DNA of 64,000 bases from Streptomyces davaonensis JCM 4913 (GCF_000349325.1 NC_020504.1:5738053-5802052); one strand, 5' to 3'; shown: positions 8,472 to 17,923, counted from the first letter of the stretch. Notes: generated by a model not told the origin, from the sequence alone. Numbers and translations: made by a program.

Positions 8472-11047
8472 CCGTCATGAAGACCTCGATGCGCAACTTC
8501 TTCGCGCACAAGGGACGTATGGCCCTGTCGGCCGTCGCCGTGCTGCTGTCGGTGGCCTTCGTGTGCGGGACCCTGGTGTTCACCGACACCATGAACACCA
8601 CCTTCGACAAGCTCTTCGCCGCCACCTCCTCCGATGTGACGGTGAGTTCGAAGGACGCCTCGGACACCGGCGAGACCACCAACGACACCGGGAAGCCGCC
8701 GGTCATGCCGGCCTCCGTGGTCGAGAAGGTGCGCGGCGCCGAGGGCGTGAAGTCCGCGGAGGGCACCGTCTTCTCCACCTCGGTGACCGTCGTCGACGCC
8801 GACAAGGACAGCCTCTCGCCCTCCAGCGGCGCCCCGACCATCGTCGGCAGCTGGAACGGCAACGACGCCCGCACCATGAAGATCACCTCCGGTGCGGCGC
8901 CCAAGGGCCCCGACCAGGTCATGGTGGACGCGGACACCATGGACAAGCACGACCTCAAGCTCGGCGACGAGATCGGCGTGATCAGCGCGGTCGGCACGCA
9001 CACCGCGCGGATCTCCGGAATCGCCGACTTCGAGGTCACCAACCCCGGCGCGGCCATCTTCTACCTGGACACCAAGACCGCCCAGGAGACGCTGGTCGGT
9101 GAGCCGGACGTGTACACCAACGTCAACGTCACGGCGGCGACCGGCGTCACCGACGCGCAGCTGAAGAAGAACGTGCTCGCCGCGACCGACGGCGCCTACA
9201 AGGTGCAGACGGCCAAGGAGACCGCCGACGCCAACCAGAAGGACGTCGAGGGCTTCATGAACGTCATGAAGTACGCGATGCTCGGCTTCGCCGGGATCGC
9301 CTTCCTCGTCGGCATCTTCCTGATCATCAACACCTTCTCCATGCTGGTCGCCCAGCGCACCCGGGAGATCGGCCTGATGCGGGCCATCGGCTCCAGCCGG
9401 AAGCAGGTCAACCGGTCGGTGCTGGTGGAGGCGCTGCTGCTCGGCGTCTTCGGCTCGGTCCTGGGCGTCGGCGCGGGCGTCGGACTCGCGATCGGCCTGA
9501 TGAAGCTGATGGGCTCCATGGGCATGGAGCTGTCCACCTCCGACCTCACCATCGCCTGGACGACTCCGGTGGTCGGCCTGGTCCTCGGCGTGATCGTCAC
9601 CGTCCTCGCCGCCTATCTGCCGGCCCGCCGCGCGGGCAAGGTCTCCCCGATGGCCGCCCTGCGCGACGCGGGCGCCCCGGCGGACGCCAAGGCGGGCGTC
9701 GTGCGCGCCGTTCTCGGCACGCTCCTCACCGCGGGCGGCGGCTACGCCCTCTACCTCGCCGCGTCGGCCGACAAGGCCAAGGAGGGCTCGCTCTGGCTCG
9801 GCCTCGGCGTGGTCCTGTCCCTGATCGGCTTCGTCGTCATCGGCCCGCTCCTCGCGGGCGGTGTGGTGCGGGTCCTGGGCGCCCTGATCCTGCGGGTCTT
9901 CGGCCCCGTCGGCCGCATGGCCGAGCGCAACGCGCTGCGCAACCCGCGCCGTACGGGCGCCACGGGCGCCGCCCTGATGATCGGGCTCGCGCTCGTCGCC
10001 TGTCTGTCGGTGGTCGGCTCCTCGATGGTCGCCTCGGCCACGGACCAGCTCGACAAGACCGTCGGCACGGACTTCATCATCCAGAACGACGGCGGTCAGC
10101 TGGTCACCCCGGAGGCGGTCAAGGCGGTCAAGTCGACGCCGGGCCTCGACCACGTCACCGAGTACAAGATCGCCGAGGCGGACTACACCACCCCCGACGG
10201 CAAGACGCTCAAGGACACCGACATCACGGCGGCAGACGCGTCCTACGCGCGGGACCTGCGCACCAAGACGGTCGCGGGCAACCTCGCCGACGCCTACAAG
10301 CCGGACTCGATGTCCGTCCACGAGACGTTCGCCAAGGACCACGGCATCAGCCTCGGCTCGAAGATCGAGGTCGCCTTCAAGGGCGGCGAGACGGCCGAGC
10401 TGACGGTCCGTGCGATCACCAGCAGTGACGTCGTCATCGACGCGGGCTCCAAGTACACGTCCATCGCCACGCTCGCCAAGTACCTGCCGGCCGACAAGAT
10501 GCCCCTCGACCAGCTGGTCTTCGCCTCGGCGAAGGACGGGCAGCAGGACGCCGCGTACAAGTCCCTGAAGTCGGCGCTGCACGACTACCCGCAGTACACC
10601 GTGCGCGACCAGACCGACTACAAGGAAGCGCTGAAGGACCAGATCGGCCAGCTCCTGAACATGATCTACGGCCTGCTCGCCCTCGCGATCATCGTGGCGA
10701 TCCTGGGTGTGGTGAACACCCTCGCCCTGTCGGTCGTCGAGCGGACCCGGGAGATCGGCCTCATGCGCGCCATCGGCCTCTCCCGCCGCCAGCTGCGCCG
10801 CATGATCCGCATGGAGTCGGTCGTCATCGCCCTCTTCGGTGCCCTGCTGGGCCTCGGCCTGGGCATGGGCTGGGGCGCCACCGCCCAGAAGCTGCTCGCC
10901 CTGGAGGGCCTCAAGGTCCTGGAGATCCCCTGGGTCACCATCGGCGGCGTCTTCATCGGCTCGGCCTTCGTGGGCCTGTTCGCGGCCCTGATCCCGGCCT
11001 TCCGGGCGGGCCGGATGAACGTCCTGAACGCGATCGCCACGGACTAG
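8468..11047 (+). CDS. ABC transporter permease, duplicated FtsX/MacB-like domains
   Basis: The product has 859 residues. Topology is a first helix near residues 17-37, a large extracytoplasmic domain (40-260), three helices (FtsX domain, ~265-390), a middle helix pair, a second extracytoplasmic domain and a last FtsX domain (~735-850). The two FtsX domains carry matching Arg-rich loops (RTREIGLMRAIGSSRKQV and RTREIGLMRAIGLSRRQL), typical of this 8-10 TM permease family in actinomycetes. It works with the ATPase encoded upstream. Substrate unknown. A strong terminator follows. Confidence 0.88.
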   Translation: MTVMKTSMRNFFAHKGRMALSAVAVLLSVAFVCGTLVFTDTMNTTFDKLFAATSSDVTVSSKDASDTGETTNDTGKPPVMPASVVEKVRGAEGVKSAEGTVFSTSVTVVDADKDSLSPSSGAPTIVGSWNGNDARTMKITSGAAPKGPDQVMVDADTMDKHDLKLGDEIGVISAVGTHTARISGIADFEVTNPGAAIFYLDTKTAQETLVGEPDVYTNVNVTAATGVTDAQLKKNVLAATDGAYKVQTAKETADANQKDVEGFMNVMKYAMLGFAGIAFLVGIFLIINTFSMLVAQRTREIGLMRAIGSSRKQVNRSVLVEALLLGVFGSVLGVGAGVGLAIGLMKLMGSMGMELSTSDLTIAWTTPVVGLVLGVIVTVLAAYLPARRAGKVSPMAALRDAGAPADAKAGVVRAVLGTLLTAGGGYALYLAASADKAKEGSLWLGLGVVLSLIGFVVIGPLLAGGVVRVLGALILRVFGPVGRMAERNALRNPRRTGATGAALMIGLALVACLSVVGSSMVASATDQLDKTVGTDFIIQNDGGQLVTPEAVKAVKSTPGLDHVTEYKIAEADYTTPDGKTLKDTDITAADASYARDLRTKTVAGNLADAYKPDSMSVHETFAKDHGISLGSKIEVAFKGGETAELTVRAITSSDVVIDAGSKYTSIATLAKYLPADKMPLDQLVFASAKDGQQDAAYKSLKSALHDYPQYTVRDQTDYKEALKDQIGQLLNMIYGLLALAIIVAILGVVNTLALSVVERTREIGLMRAIGLSRRQLRRMIRMESVVIALFGALLGLGLGMGWGATAQKLLALEGLKVLEIPWVTIGGVFIGSAFVGLFAALIPAFRAGRMNVLNAIATD

Positions 11048-11088
11048 AACCGACCGAACAGCCACCGCACACGGGGGTTGCGGGGGAT

Positions 11089-11126
11089 CCGGTGCCGGGA
11101 AGCTTTGGGGGGCTTCCCGGCACCGG
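11089..11126 (+). terminator. Strong hairpin terminator after the ABC operon
   Basis: CCGGTGCCGGGAAGC (11089-11103) pairs perfectly over 15 bp with GCTTCCCGGCACCGG (11112-11126); the loop is T/G-rich. Confidence 0.75.
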
Positions 11127-11133
11127 CGCGTCT

Positions 11134-11207
11134 TCAGCCTGTCCGGCGTTTGAGGACGAGGCCCTTTCAGGGCCGACAGCGGGGGCCTGGGGGCGGCAGC
11201 CCCCAGG
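11134..11207. repeat. Dispersed Streptomyces intergenic repeat
   Basis: The stretch around GTCCGGCGTTTGAGGACGAG (11141-11160), ending in the hairpin CCTGGGGGC-ggca-GCCCCCAGG (11186-11207), matches from memory a short sequence found many times between genes of Streptomyces chromosomes. It lies directly after a terminator, the usual place. Only one copy is seen in this window, so the repeat status rests on recollection. Confidence 0.5.
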
Positions 11208-11394
11208 GACGGGACGGGTAGGGGCGGCGGGGGCGAGAACATCCGAGCCCCCACACCGGCGCCGGTACCCCCGACGCGGACGTTATCCACAGCCCCGGCG
11301 GCTGTCGGCGGCGCGTCGTACGCTGGAGACCCCCGGCCCGTTCGACGAGTCGGGTCCTTCGCGTTGCCCACCTCCGGACGGAAGCTCCCTCCAC
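11208..11394 (+). promoter_or_regulatory. Upstream region of mfd
   Basis: The part of the 347-base gap not taken by the terminator and repeat should hold the mfd promoter. A TACGCT hexamer (11318-11323) is a candidate -10; I see no convincing -35. No coding frame is supported. Confidence 0.25.
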
Positions 11395-14300
11395 ATGAGC
11401 CTGCACGGTCTGCTCGACGCCGTCGTCAAGGACACCGCCCTCGCGGAAGCGATCACCGCGGCCGCCGACGGCAACCGCATGCACATCGACCTCGTCGGCC
11501 CCCCGGCGGCCCGCCCCTTCGCGGTCGCCGCCCTGGCCCGCGAGGCCGCCCGCCCCGTGCTCGCGGTGACGGCGACCGGCCGTGAGGCCGAGGACCTGGC
11601 GGCCGCCCTGCGCACGCTCCTCCCCCCGGAAGGCGTCGTCGAGTACCCCTCCTGGGAGACCCTCCCGCACGAGCGCCTCAGCCCCCGCAGCGACACCGTC
11701 GGCCGCCGCCTCGCCGTCCTGCGACGGCTCGCCCACCCCCGCCCCGACGACCCCGAGACCGGCCCGGTCTCCGTCGTCGTCGCCCCCGTGCGCTCGGTCC
11801 TCCAGCCCCAGGTCAAGGGCCTCGGCGACCTTGAACCGGTCGCCCTGCGCACCGGCCAGACCGCGGACCTGAACACCGTCGTGGAGGCCCTCGCCGCCGC
11901 CGCGTACTCCCGTGTCGAGCTGGTCGAGAAGCGCGGCGAGTTCGCCGTACGCGGCGGCATCCTCGATGTGTTCCCGCCGACCGAGGAACACCCCCTGCGC
12001 ATCGAGTTCTGGGGCGACGACGTCGAGGAGATCCGGTACTTCAAGGTCGCCGACCAGCGCTCCCTGGAGATCGCCGAGCACGGCCTGTGGGCGCCGCCCT
12101 GCCGCGAGCTGCTGCTCACCGAGGACGTCCGGGCACGCGCGCGTGCGCTCGCCGAACAGCACCCGGAGCTCGGCGAACTGCTCGGCAAGATCGCCGAGGG
12201 GATCGCCGTGGAGGGAATGGAGTCCCTGGCTCCGGTCCTCGTCGACGACATGGAGCTGCTGCTCGACGTCCTGCCCAAGGGCGCCATGGCCCTGGTGTGC
12301 GATCCGGAGCGGGTACGCACGCGTGCCGCCGATCTCGTCGCCACCAGCCAGGAGTTCCTCCAGGCGTCCTGGGCGGCCACCGCGGGCGGCGGCGAGGCGC
12401 CCATCGACGTCGGCGCGGCCTCCCTGTGGTCCATCGCGGACGTCCGCGACCGTGCGCGCGAGCTGGACATGATGTGGTGGTCGGTGTCGCCGTTCGCTGC
12501 GGACCTCGAACTGGAGGCGGACACCCTCCAGCTGGGCATGCACGCGCCCGAGACCTACCGCGGGGACACCGCCAAGGCGCTCGCCGACACCAAGGGCTGG
12601 CTCGCCGACGGCTGGCGCGCGGTCTACGTCACCGAGGCCCACGGCCCCGCGGCCCGTACCGTCGAGGTGCTCGGCGGCGAGGGCATCGCCGCCCGCCTGG
12701 ACGCCGACCTGGCCGAACTCAGCCCGTCCGTCGTGCATGTGGCGTGCGGCTCGATCGACTACGGCTTCGTCGACCCGGCACTGAAGCTCGCCGTCCTCAC
12801 CGAGACCGACCTGTCCGGGCAGAAGGCGGCCGGCAAGGACGGCGCCCGCATGCCCGCGCGGCGCCGCAAGACCATCGACCCGCTGACCCTGGAGTCCGGC
12901 GACTACATCGTCCACGAGCAGCACGGCGTCGGCCGCTACATCGAGATGGTCCAGCGCACCGTGCAGGGCGCCACGCGCGAGTACCTCGTCGTGGAGTACG
13001 CCCCCGCCAAGCGCGGCCAGCCCGGTGACCGGCTCTACATCCCCACCGACCAGCTGGAGCAGATCACCAAGTACGTCGGCGGCGAGGCGCCCACGCTGCA
13101 CCGCCTGGGCGGCGCGGACTGGACGAAGACCAAGGCCCGCGCGAAGAAGGCCGTCAAGGAGATCGCGGCCGACCTGATCAAGCTCTACAGCGCGCGGATG
13201 GCGGCGCCCGGCCACACCTTCGCGGCCGACACGCCCTGGCAGCGCGAGCTGGAGGACGCCTTCCCCTACGCGGAGACGCCGGACCAGCTCACCACCATCG
13301 CCGAGGTCAAGGAGGACATGGAGAAGTCGGTCCCGATGGACCGGCTGATCTGCGGTGACGTCGGCTACGGCAAGACGGAGATCGCGGTCCGGGCCGCCTT
13401 CAAGGCCGTACAGGACGGCAAGCAGGTGGCCGTACTGGTGCCGACGACCCTGCTGGTGCAGCAGCACTTCGGGACCTTCTCCGAGCGGTACTCCCAGTTC
13501 CCGGTCAACGTCCGGGCGCTCAGCCGCTTCCAGACGGACACCGAGGCGAAGGCGGTCCTGGAGGGCCTGAAGGAGGGCGCGGTGGACGTCGTCATCGGCA
13601 CCCACCGGCTGTTCTCCTCGGAGACCAAGTTCAAGGACCTGGGCCTGGTCATCGTCGACGAGGAGCAGCGCTTCGGCGTCGAGCACAAGGAGCAGCTGAA
13701 GAAGCTGCGCGCCAACGTGGACGTGCTGACGATGTCCGCGACGCCGATCCCGCGGACCCTGGAGATGGCGGTGACGGGCATCCGCGAGATGTCCACGATC
13801 ACCACCCCGCCCGAGGAGCGCCACCCGGTCCTGACCTTCGTCGGCCCCTACGAGGAGAAGCAGATCGGCGCGGCCATCCGCCGCGAACTCCTGCGCGAGG
13901 GCCAGGTCTTCTACATCCACAACCGGGTCGAGTCGATCGACCGCGCGGCCGCGCGGCTCCGCGAGATCGTCCCCGAGGCGCGGATCGCGACCGCCCACGG
14001 CCAGATGTCGGAGTCGGCGCTGGAACAGGTCGTCGTCGACTTCTGGGAGAAGAAGTTCGACGTCCTGGTCTCCACGACGATCGTCGAGTCGGGCATCGAC
14101 ATCTCCAACGCCAACACCCTGATCGTGGAGCGCGGCGACAACTTCGGCCTGTCCCAGCTGCACCAGCTGCGCGGGCGCGTCGGCCGTGGCCGCGAGCGCG
14201 GGTACGCCTACTTCCTGTACCCGCCGGAGAAGCCGCTGACGGAGACCGCACACGAACGTCTCGCGACCATCGCCCAGCACACCGAGATGGGCGCGGGCAT

Positions 14301-14925
14301 GTACGTGGCGATGAAGGACCTGGAGATCCGCGGCGCGGGCAACCTCCTGGGCGGCGAGCAGTCCGGCCATATCGCGGGCGTCGGCTTCGACCTGTACGTC
14401 CGGATGGTCGGCGAGGCGGTGGCGGACTACCGCGCGTCCCTGGAGGGCGGCGTGGAGGAGGAGCCGCCGCTGGAGGTCAAGATCGAGCTCCCGGTCGACG
14501 CGCACGTCCCGCACGACTACGCCCCGGGCGAGCGGCTGCGTCTCCAGGCCTACCGCTCCATCGCCTCCGCCAACACCGAGGAGGACATCAAGGCCGTACG
14601 CGAGGAACTCGTCGACCGCTACGGCAAGTTGCCCGAGCCGGTGGAGAACCTCCTCCTCGTCGCGGGCCTGCGCATGCTGGCACGCGCGTGCGGAGTCGGC
14701 GAGATCGTCCTCCAGGGCAACAACATCCGCTTCGCCCCGGTGGAACTGCGCGAGTCCCAGGAACTGCGCGTCAAGCGCCTGTACCCCGGCACGGTCATCA
14801 AGCCGGCGGTCCATCAGGTGCTGGTCCCCCGCCCGAAGACGGCGAAGGTCGGCGGCAAGCCGCTGGTCGGACGGGAACTGCTGGGCTGGGTCGGGGAGTT
14901 CCTGGCGTCGATTCTGGGGTCGTAG
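11395..14925 (+). CDS. mfd: Transcription-repair coupling factor Mfd
   Basis: The product has 1176 residues, the normal length. It has an N-terminal UvrB-like module (early VEYPSWETLPHERLSP), a CarD-like RNA-polymerase interaction domain near residue 500 (GDYIVHEQHGVGRYIEM), and RecG-like translocase motifs: Walker A CGDVGYGKTE near 652, DEEQ near 755, motif III MSATPIPRTLEMA, then IVESGIDISNANT and LRGRVGR. The TRCF C-terminal domain closes the protein. It removes stalled RNA polymerase at lesions and recruits UvrA. The ATG at 11395 gives the family-typical start; the SD is weak. Confidence 0.95.
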   Translation: MSLHGLLDAVVKDTALAEAITAAADGNRMHIDLVGPPAARPFAVAALAREAARPVLAVTATGREAEDLAAALRTLLPPEGVVEYPSWETLPHERLSPRSDTVGRRLAVLRRLAHPRPDDPETGPVSVVVAPVRSVLQPQVKGLGDLEPVALRTGQTADLNTVVEALAAAAYSRVELVEKRGEFAVRGGILDVFPPTEEHPLRIEFWGDDVEEIRYFKVADQRSLEIAEHGLWAPPCRELLLTEDVRARARALAEQHPELGELLGKIAEGIAVEGMESLAPVLVDDMELLLDVLPKGAMALVCDPERVRTRAADLVATSQEFLQASWAATAGGGEAPIDVGAASLWSIADVRDRARELDMMWWSVSPFAADLELEADTLQLGMHAPETYRGDTAKALADTKGWLADGWRAVYVTEAHGPAARTVEVLGGEGIAARLDADLAELSPSVVHVACGSIDYGFVDPALKLAVLTETDLSGQKAAGKDGARMPARRRKTIDPLTLESGDYIVHEQHGVGRYIEMVQRTVQGATREYLVVEYAPAKRGQPGDRLYIPTDQLEQITKYVGGEAPTLHRLGGADWTKTKARAKKAVKEIAADLIKLYSARMAAPGHTFAADTPWQRELEDAFPYAETPDQLTTIAEVKEDMEKSVPMDRLICGDVGYGKTEIAVRAAFKAVQDGKQVAVLVPTTLLVQQHFGTFSERYSQFPVNVRALSRFQTDTEAKAVLEGLKEGAVDVVIGTHRLFSSETKFKDLGLVIVDEEQRFGVEHKEQLKKLRANVDVLTMSATPIPRTLEMAVTGIREMSTITTPPEERHPVLTFVGPYEEKQIGAAIRRELLREGQVFYIHNRVESIDRAAARLREIVPEARIATAHGQMSESALEQVVVDFWEKKFDVLVSTTIVESGIDISNANTLIVERGDNFGLSQLHQLRGRVGRGRERGYAYFLYPPEKPLTETAHERLATIAQHTEMGAGMYVAMKDLEIRGAGNLLGGEQSGHIAGVGFDLYVRMVGEAVADYRASLEGGVEEEPPLEVKIELPVDAHVPHDYAPGERLRLQAYRSIASANTEEDIKAVREELVDRYGKLPEPVENLLLVAGLRMLARACGVGEIVLQGNNIRFAPVELRESQELRVKRLYPGTVIKPAVHQVLVPRPKTAKVGGKPLVGRELLGWVGEFLASILGS

Positions 14926-14977
14926 AGCCGCTGGGCCGACGGGGTCGTGAGCGATGGCCGGTGGGCCACGGCCCCGG

Positions 14978-15583
14978 TCAGTCCTCCACGACGGTGTCGC
15001 CGGTGCGGAACAGCATCGCCGCGACCGCCTCGAAAACCTCCTCCGGGTCCCGGTCGCCCACCGGCCCGTCCAGGTTGTGGCCGAGGAGCAGTGTGGCGAA
15101 GCCGTGGGCCAGGGACCAGGCGGCCACTCCGGCGAGGCGGCTGTCGATGCCGAGGTCGTCGGGGCGTACACCGGCGACGGCTTCGCGCAGGGCGTCCCCG
15201 GCGAGGGCGCGGGCGGTGGTGAGCTCGAGGTCGTCGGCTCGCAGCAGCCCGGGGGTGAACATCACCTGGAAGTGCGCGGGGTGCTCGCGGGCGAAGCGGA
15301 CGTAGCGGACGCCCGCGTCCTTCAGGTCCTCGCCCTCCCTCAGCCCGGCCGCGAGCAGTCCGAAGCCCTCCGCCGCGATCGCCGTCAGCAGACCCGTGCG
15401 GTCCTTGAAGTGGTGTGCGGGCGCCGCGTGCGAGACCCCGGCGCGGCGGGCCAGATCGCGCAGGCTCAGGCCGGACGGCCCGTCGGCGGCGATGACGTCG
15501 AGCGCGGCGGTGAGGATGGCGCGTCGCAGGTCACCGTGGTGATAGCGGCGTTCGGCGGACTTCTTGGCCGGTGCGGGGGTCAT
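14978..15583 (-). CDS. TetR/AcrR family repressor
   Basis: The product has 201 residues. The N-terminal HTH (YHHGDLRRAILTAALDVIAADG then LSLRDLARRAGVSHAAPAHHF) is TetR type, and the C-terminal part is the WHG/TetR_C_33-like ligand domain with DPEEVFEAVAAMLF near the end. It probably represses itself and the divergent gene at 15712. The ATG lacks an SD; TACGCT (15596-15591) ends seven bases upstream, so the message is probably leaderless. Two direct repeats in the divergent gap overlap its own predicted -35. Confidence 0.85.
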   Translation of the reverse strand: MTPAPAKKSAERRYHHGDLRRAILTAALDVIAADGPSGLSLRDLARRAGVSHAAPAHHFKDRTGLLTAIAAEGFGLLAAGLREGEDLKDAGVRYVRFAREHPAHFQVMFTPGLLRADDLELTTARALAGDALREAVAGVRPDDLGIDSRLAGVAAWSLAHGFATLLLGHNLDGPVGDRDPEEVFEAVAAMLFRTGDTVVED

Positions 15584-15601
15584 GCCCAGCAGCGTACGCG
15601 G

Positions 15602-15655
15602 AATCTAGGCATTGACAAGTTCGGTCCGCTCGGGCAATCTAGTCAGTGTCAAGTT
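15602..15655. promoter_or_regulatory. Direct repeats in the tetR/SCO6745-like divergent promoter: likely TetR operators
   Basis: Two 20-base copies, at 15602-15621 and 15636-15655 (34 bases apart), agree at 17 of 20 positions; the common core is AATCTAG...CAAGTT. Copy 1 contains TTGACA (15612-15617) for the plus strand and overlaps TTGTCA (15618-15613), which lies 16 bases from TACGCT for the minus-strand tetR promoter. This geometry suits repression of both promoters. Confidence 0.6.
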
Positions 15656-15711
15656 GCGAAGCGGGTTGCAGGCTCCGACCTTCACGGCCTGGAGTGCGAG
15701 GGGGATTCACC

Positions 15712-16602
15712 ATGTCGACGTACGAAGAAGCAGGCGGCGGGATCGAACCGGCCCGCGTCCGTCAGCTCTGGCATCTGCTGGAGCCTCTGCACGCGGTGCT
15801 GTACTACGCGCCGGAAGTCTTCGCCGAGGCCGCCATGCTCGGGTACGACACGGCGGAGCGCTGGCCGAGCTACTTCCCCTTCCGGGCGGCGCCGTTGGGC
15901 CCGGCCGGCGGTGAGCGGGTGGCCTCCGCCTTCTACAGCTTCAGCCCCCGCATGGTCGCCGAGCACATCGACCCGGCATGGAAGGCCGCGAGCCCGGACG
16001 ACGTAATGAAGGCGAGAGTGCGCGGCGTGGACCGGGCGTACCGCGCCCTGTTCGGCGATCGCGTCGACAGCCCGGAGCTGGCGGAGGCCGCCGCCCTCGC
16101 CCGGCGCGCGGCCGAGGCGGCGAACACGGCGGGCCGTCCGCTCGCCGCGGCCAACGCCGAGTTGGACTGGCCCGAACCGCCGTACCTCCAGCTGTGGCAT
16201 GCGGCGACGATCCTGCGCGAACACCGCGGCGACGGCCACCTCGCCGCCCTGCTCCTGGCCGGCCTCGATCCGGTCGAGTCGCTCGTCTCCTTCGCCGCGA
16301 TAGGCGCCGCGTCCGCCGAGCGCTTCGAGAGTCGGGGCTGGAGTGCGCACGAATGGGCGAGCGCCCGCGAACGCCTCGTCGCACGCGGCCTGTTGAACGC
16401 CGACGGTACGGCGACCGAGGCGGGCCACGCCCTGCGCCGGGACATCGAGGAGCACACGGACCGCCTCGCTGCCGGACCCTGGGGTGCGCTCACGGCTCAG
16501 GACATCGACCGACTCACCGATCTGCTGGGCGAGTTCTGGGTCGCGGTGCTCTCCTCGGGGCTGCTGCCCTCGGAGACGACGCTGGGGATAGGCAAGGTCT
16601 GA
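15712..16602 (+). CDS. SCO6745-family protein (HTH_67-like), unknown function
   Basis: The product has 296 residues. The start HLLEPLHAVLYYAPEVFAEA and the segment YDTAERWPSYFPFRAAPLGP are characteristic of the SCO6745-like actinobacterial family, which has two similar halves and a winged-helix-like C-terminal part (ARERLVARGLLNADGTATEAG). Some relatives sit in antibiotic clusters (SalK-like); the role is not settled. GAGGGGG precedes the ATG at 15712. It is divergent from, and probably controlled by, the TetR gene at 14978-15583. Confidence 0.7.
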   Translation: MSTYEEAGGGIEPARVRQLWHLLEPLHAVLYYAPEVFAEAAMLGYDTAERWPSYFPFRAAPLGPAGGERVASAFYSFSPRMVAEHIDPAWKAASPDDVMKARVRGVDRAYRALFGDRVDSPELAEAAALARRAAEAANTAGRPLAAANAELDWPEPPYLQLWHAATILREHRGDGHLAALLLAGLDPVESLVSFAAIGAASAERFESRGWSAHEWASARERLVARGLLNADGTATEAGHALRRDIEEHTDRLAAGPWGALTAQDIDRLTDLLGEFWVAVLSSGLLPSETTLGIGKV

Positions 16603-16628
16603 GCCCCAGCGTCCTGCGCCTCTGGGGC
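16603..16628 (+). terminator. Short hairpin after the SCO6745-like gene
   Basis: GCCCCAG (16603-16609) pairs with CTGGGGC (16622-16628). It is a weak 7-bp stem, placed directly at the end of the gene. Confidence 0.35.
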
Positions 16629-16764
16629 ATGCGAAGCCGCCCGCGGGGTGGTGGGGCTCCGCGGACGGCCTCTGTTTCACGATGGTTCAGGGTGCCCGGC
16701 GGGGCGTGCCCCCGAAGAGGGGTGGACTGCCCAGCGGGTCTCAGGACCTCCGTGGGTCAACGGG

Positions 16765-16950
16765 CTATGGCTGTTCGGGCCGGTCACGGTCCATGCCGAG
16801 CGCGCCTTCGGCTCTCTGCTGCGCGTCGTCGACCTGGCTCTCGTACTTGTTGCCCGTCTTCTCGTTGACCTTCTTCTCCGCGGTGTCGGACATGTCCTTG
16901 GCCTTGTCCTGCATCCCGCGGTGGCTCTTGAATCTGTCGAGGATGCCCAT
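16765..16950 (-). CDS. Small antitoxin-like protein (MT0933/Rv0909-type)
   Basis: The product has 61 residues, charged and soluble: MGILDRFKSHRGMQDKAKDM, then EKTGNKY and an Asp/Gln-rich end. This is the pattern of the MT0933-like family labelled antitoxin in actinobacteria. GGAAGGAG is ideally placed before the ATG at 16950. No toxin partner (Rv0910-like SRPBCC protein) is adjacent, so an antitoxin role is uncertain; it could be a stress-response solute-like protein. Confidence 0.65.
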   Translation of the reverse strand: MGILDRFKSHRGMQDKAKDMSDTAEKKVNEKTGNKYESQVDDAQQRAEGALGMDRDRPEQP

Positions 16951-17092
16951 CCAGAGCTCCTTCCGGAGGTGACTCAGAACCGACGATACGCCCGTGATGC
17001 GAGCAATGCGCATTTTCCGCCGATATGGTCTGGACCTCTGGACCGCTACCGTGAGAGGAGCAATCCGGCACGCAGGGGAGGGGCGCATCGTG

Positions 17093-17863
17093 ATGCGTCT
17101 GAGGGGCGGGGCGGCGGCCTGTGCCGCGGTACTCGGGATGGCGCTCGTGCTCACGGGCTGCGAGGACATGGGAGACCTGCCGCTGGACGGCTCGGCCTCC
17201 GGCTCCGCGCCGGGTTCCGGGACGGGACGCGCTGTCAGCCCGCTGGACAACCCCGACGGCACCGAGCCGGGCCTGGCGGCCATCACCTCGGACGCCGACC
17301 GGGCCGAGGCACGGGCGCTGATCGAGAAGGTGGCGACCAAGGGCCGAGGTCCCAGGACCGGGTACGATCGCGACGAGTTCGGCTACGCCTGGATGGACTC
17401 GGCCCCCGGCGGCATCCCGTACGCCCGCAACGGCTGCGACACCCGCAACGACCTTCTGCGCCGGGACGGCGCGGAGCTGCGCTTCCGGTCCGGCTCGGAC
17501 TGCGTCGTGATGTCGATGCGGCTGGACGACCCGTACACCGGCAGGACCATCGAGTGGACCAAGGCCCGCGCCATCGAGGTCCAGATCGACCACGTCATGC
17601 CGCTCTCCTACGACTGGCAGATGGGCGCCTCACGCTGGACCGAGGGCGAACGCCAGGCCATCGCCAACGACCCGCTGAACCTGATGCCGGTCGACGGCCC
17701 GACCAACAGCTCCAAAGGTGATTCGGGACCCGCCTCCTGGCTCCCCCCGAACAAGCGGATCCGCTGCTCCTACGCGGTGCGCTTCGCACAGGTCTCGCTG
17801 AAGTACGAGCTGCCCGTGACGGCACCGGACAAGCAGATGATGCTGCGCCAGTGCGGGGGCTGA
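17093..17863 (+). CDS. Secreted lipoprotein with HNH/DUF1524 nuclease domain
   Basis: The product has 256 residues. A lipoprotein signal ends at LVLTGC (Cys about residue 23), followed by a Gly/Ser-rich linker. The C-terminal half has QIDHVMPLSYDWQMGA and NDPLNLMPVDGPTNSSKGD, the ββα-metal (HNH) pattern of DUF1524-type endonucleases: His of DHV as base, Asn and His/Lys as metal ligands. It is an exported, probably surface-held nuclease. GTG at 17090 is an alternative start, better spaced from GGAGG (17077-17081). No immunity gene is evident. Confidence 0.75.
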   Translation: MRLRGGAAACAAVLGMALVLTGCEDMGDLPLDGSASGSAPGSGTGRAVSPLDNPDGTEPGLAAITSDADRAEARALIEKVATKGRGPRTGYDRDEFGYAWMDSAPGGIPYARNGCDTRNDLLRRDGAELRFRSGSDCVVMSMRLDDPYTGRTIEWTKARAIEVQIDHVMPLSYDWQMGASRWTEGERQAIANDPLNLMPVDGPTNSSKGDSGPASWLPPNKRIRCSYAVRFAQVSLKYELPVTAPDKQMMLRQCGG

Positions 17864-17923
17864 CAGGACTGCCAGCCGGAAAAGCGATTCCTGAGGCCTG
17901 AGGGCGCGGCCTACCGTGGCCGC

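Noticed and set aside
8351..11371. Long minus-strand open frame opposite the ABC operon
   Set aside because: It has low-complexity Asp/Arg/Gly content and lies over two well supported genes.
11167..15171. Long minus-strand open frame opposite mfd
   Set aside because: It is antisense to a complete Mfd gene; GC-rich third positions open such frames and its residue makeup (His/Asp/Gly-rich) is not protein-like.
16765..16950. Complete toxin-antitoxin pair
   Set aside because: Only the antitoxin-like gene is present; neighbours are a SCO6745-like gene and an HNH lipoprotein.
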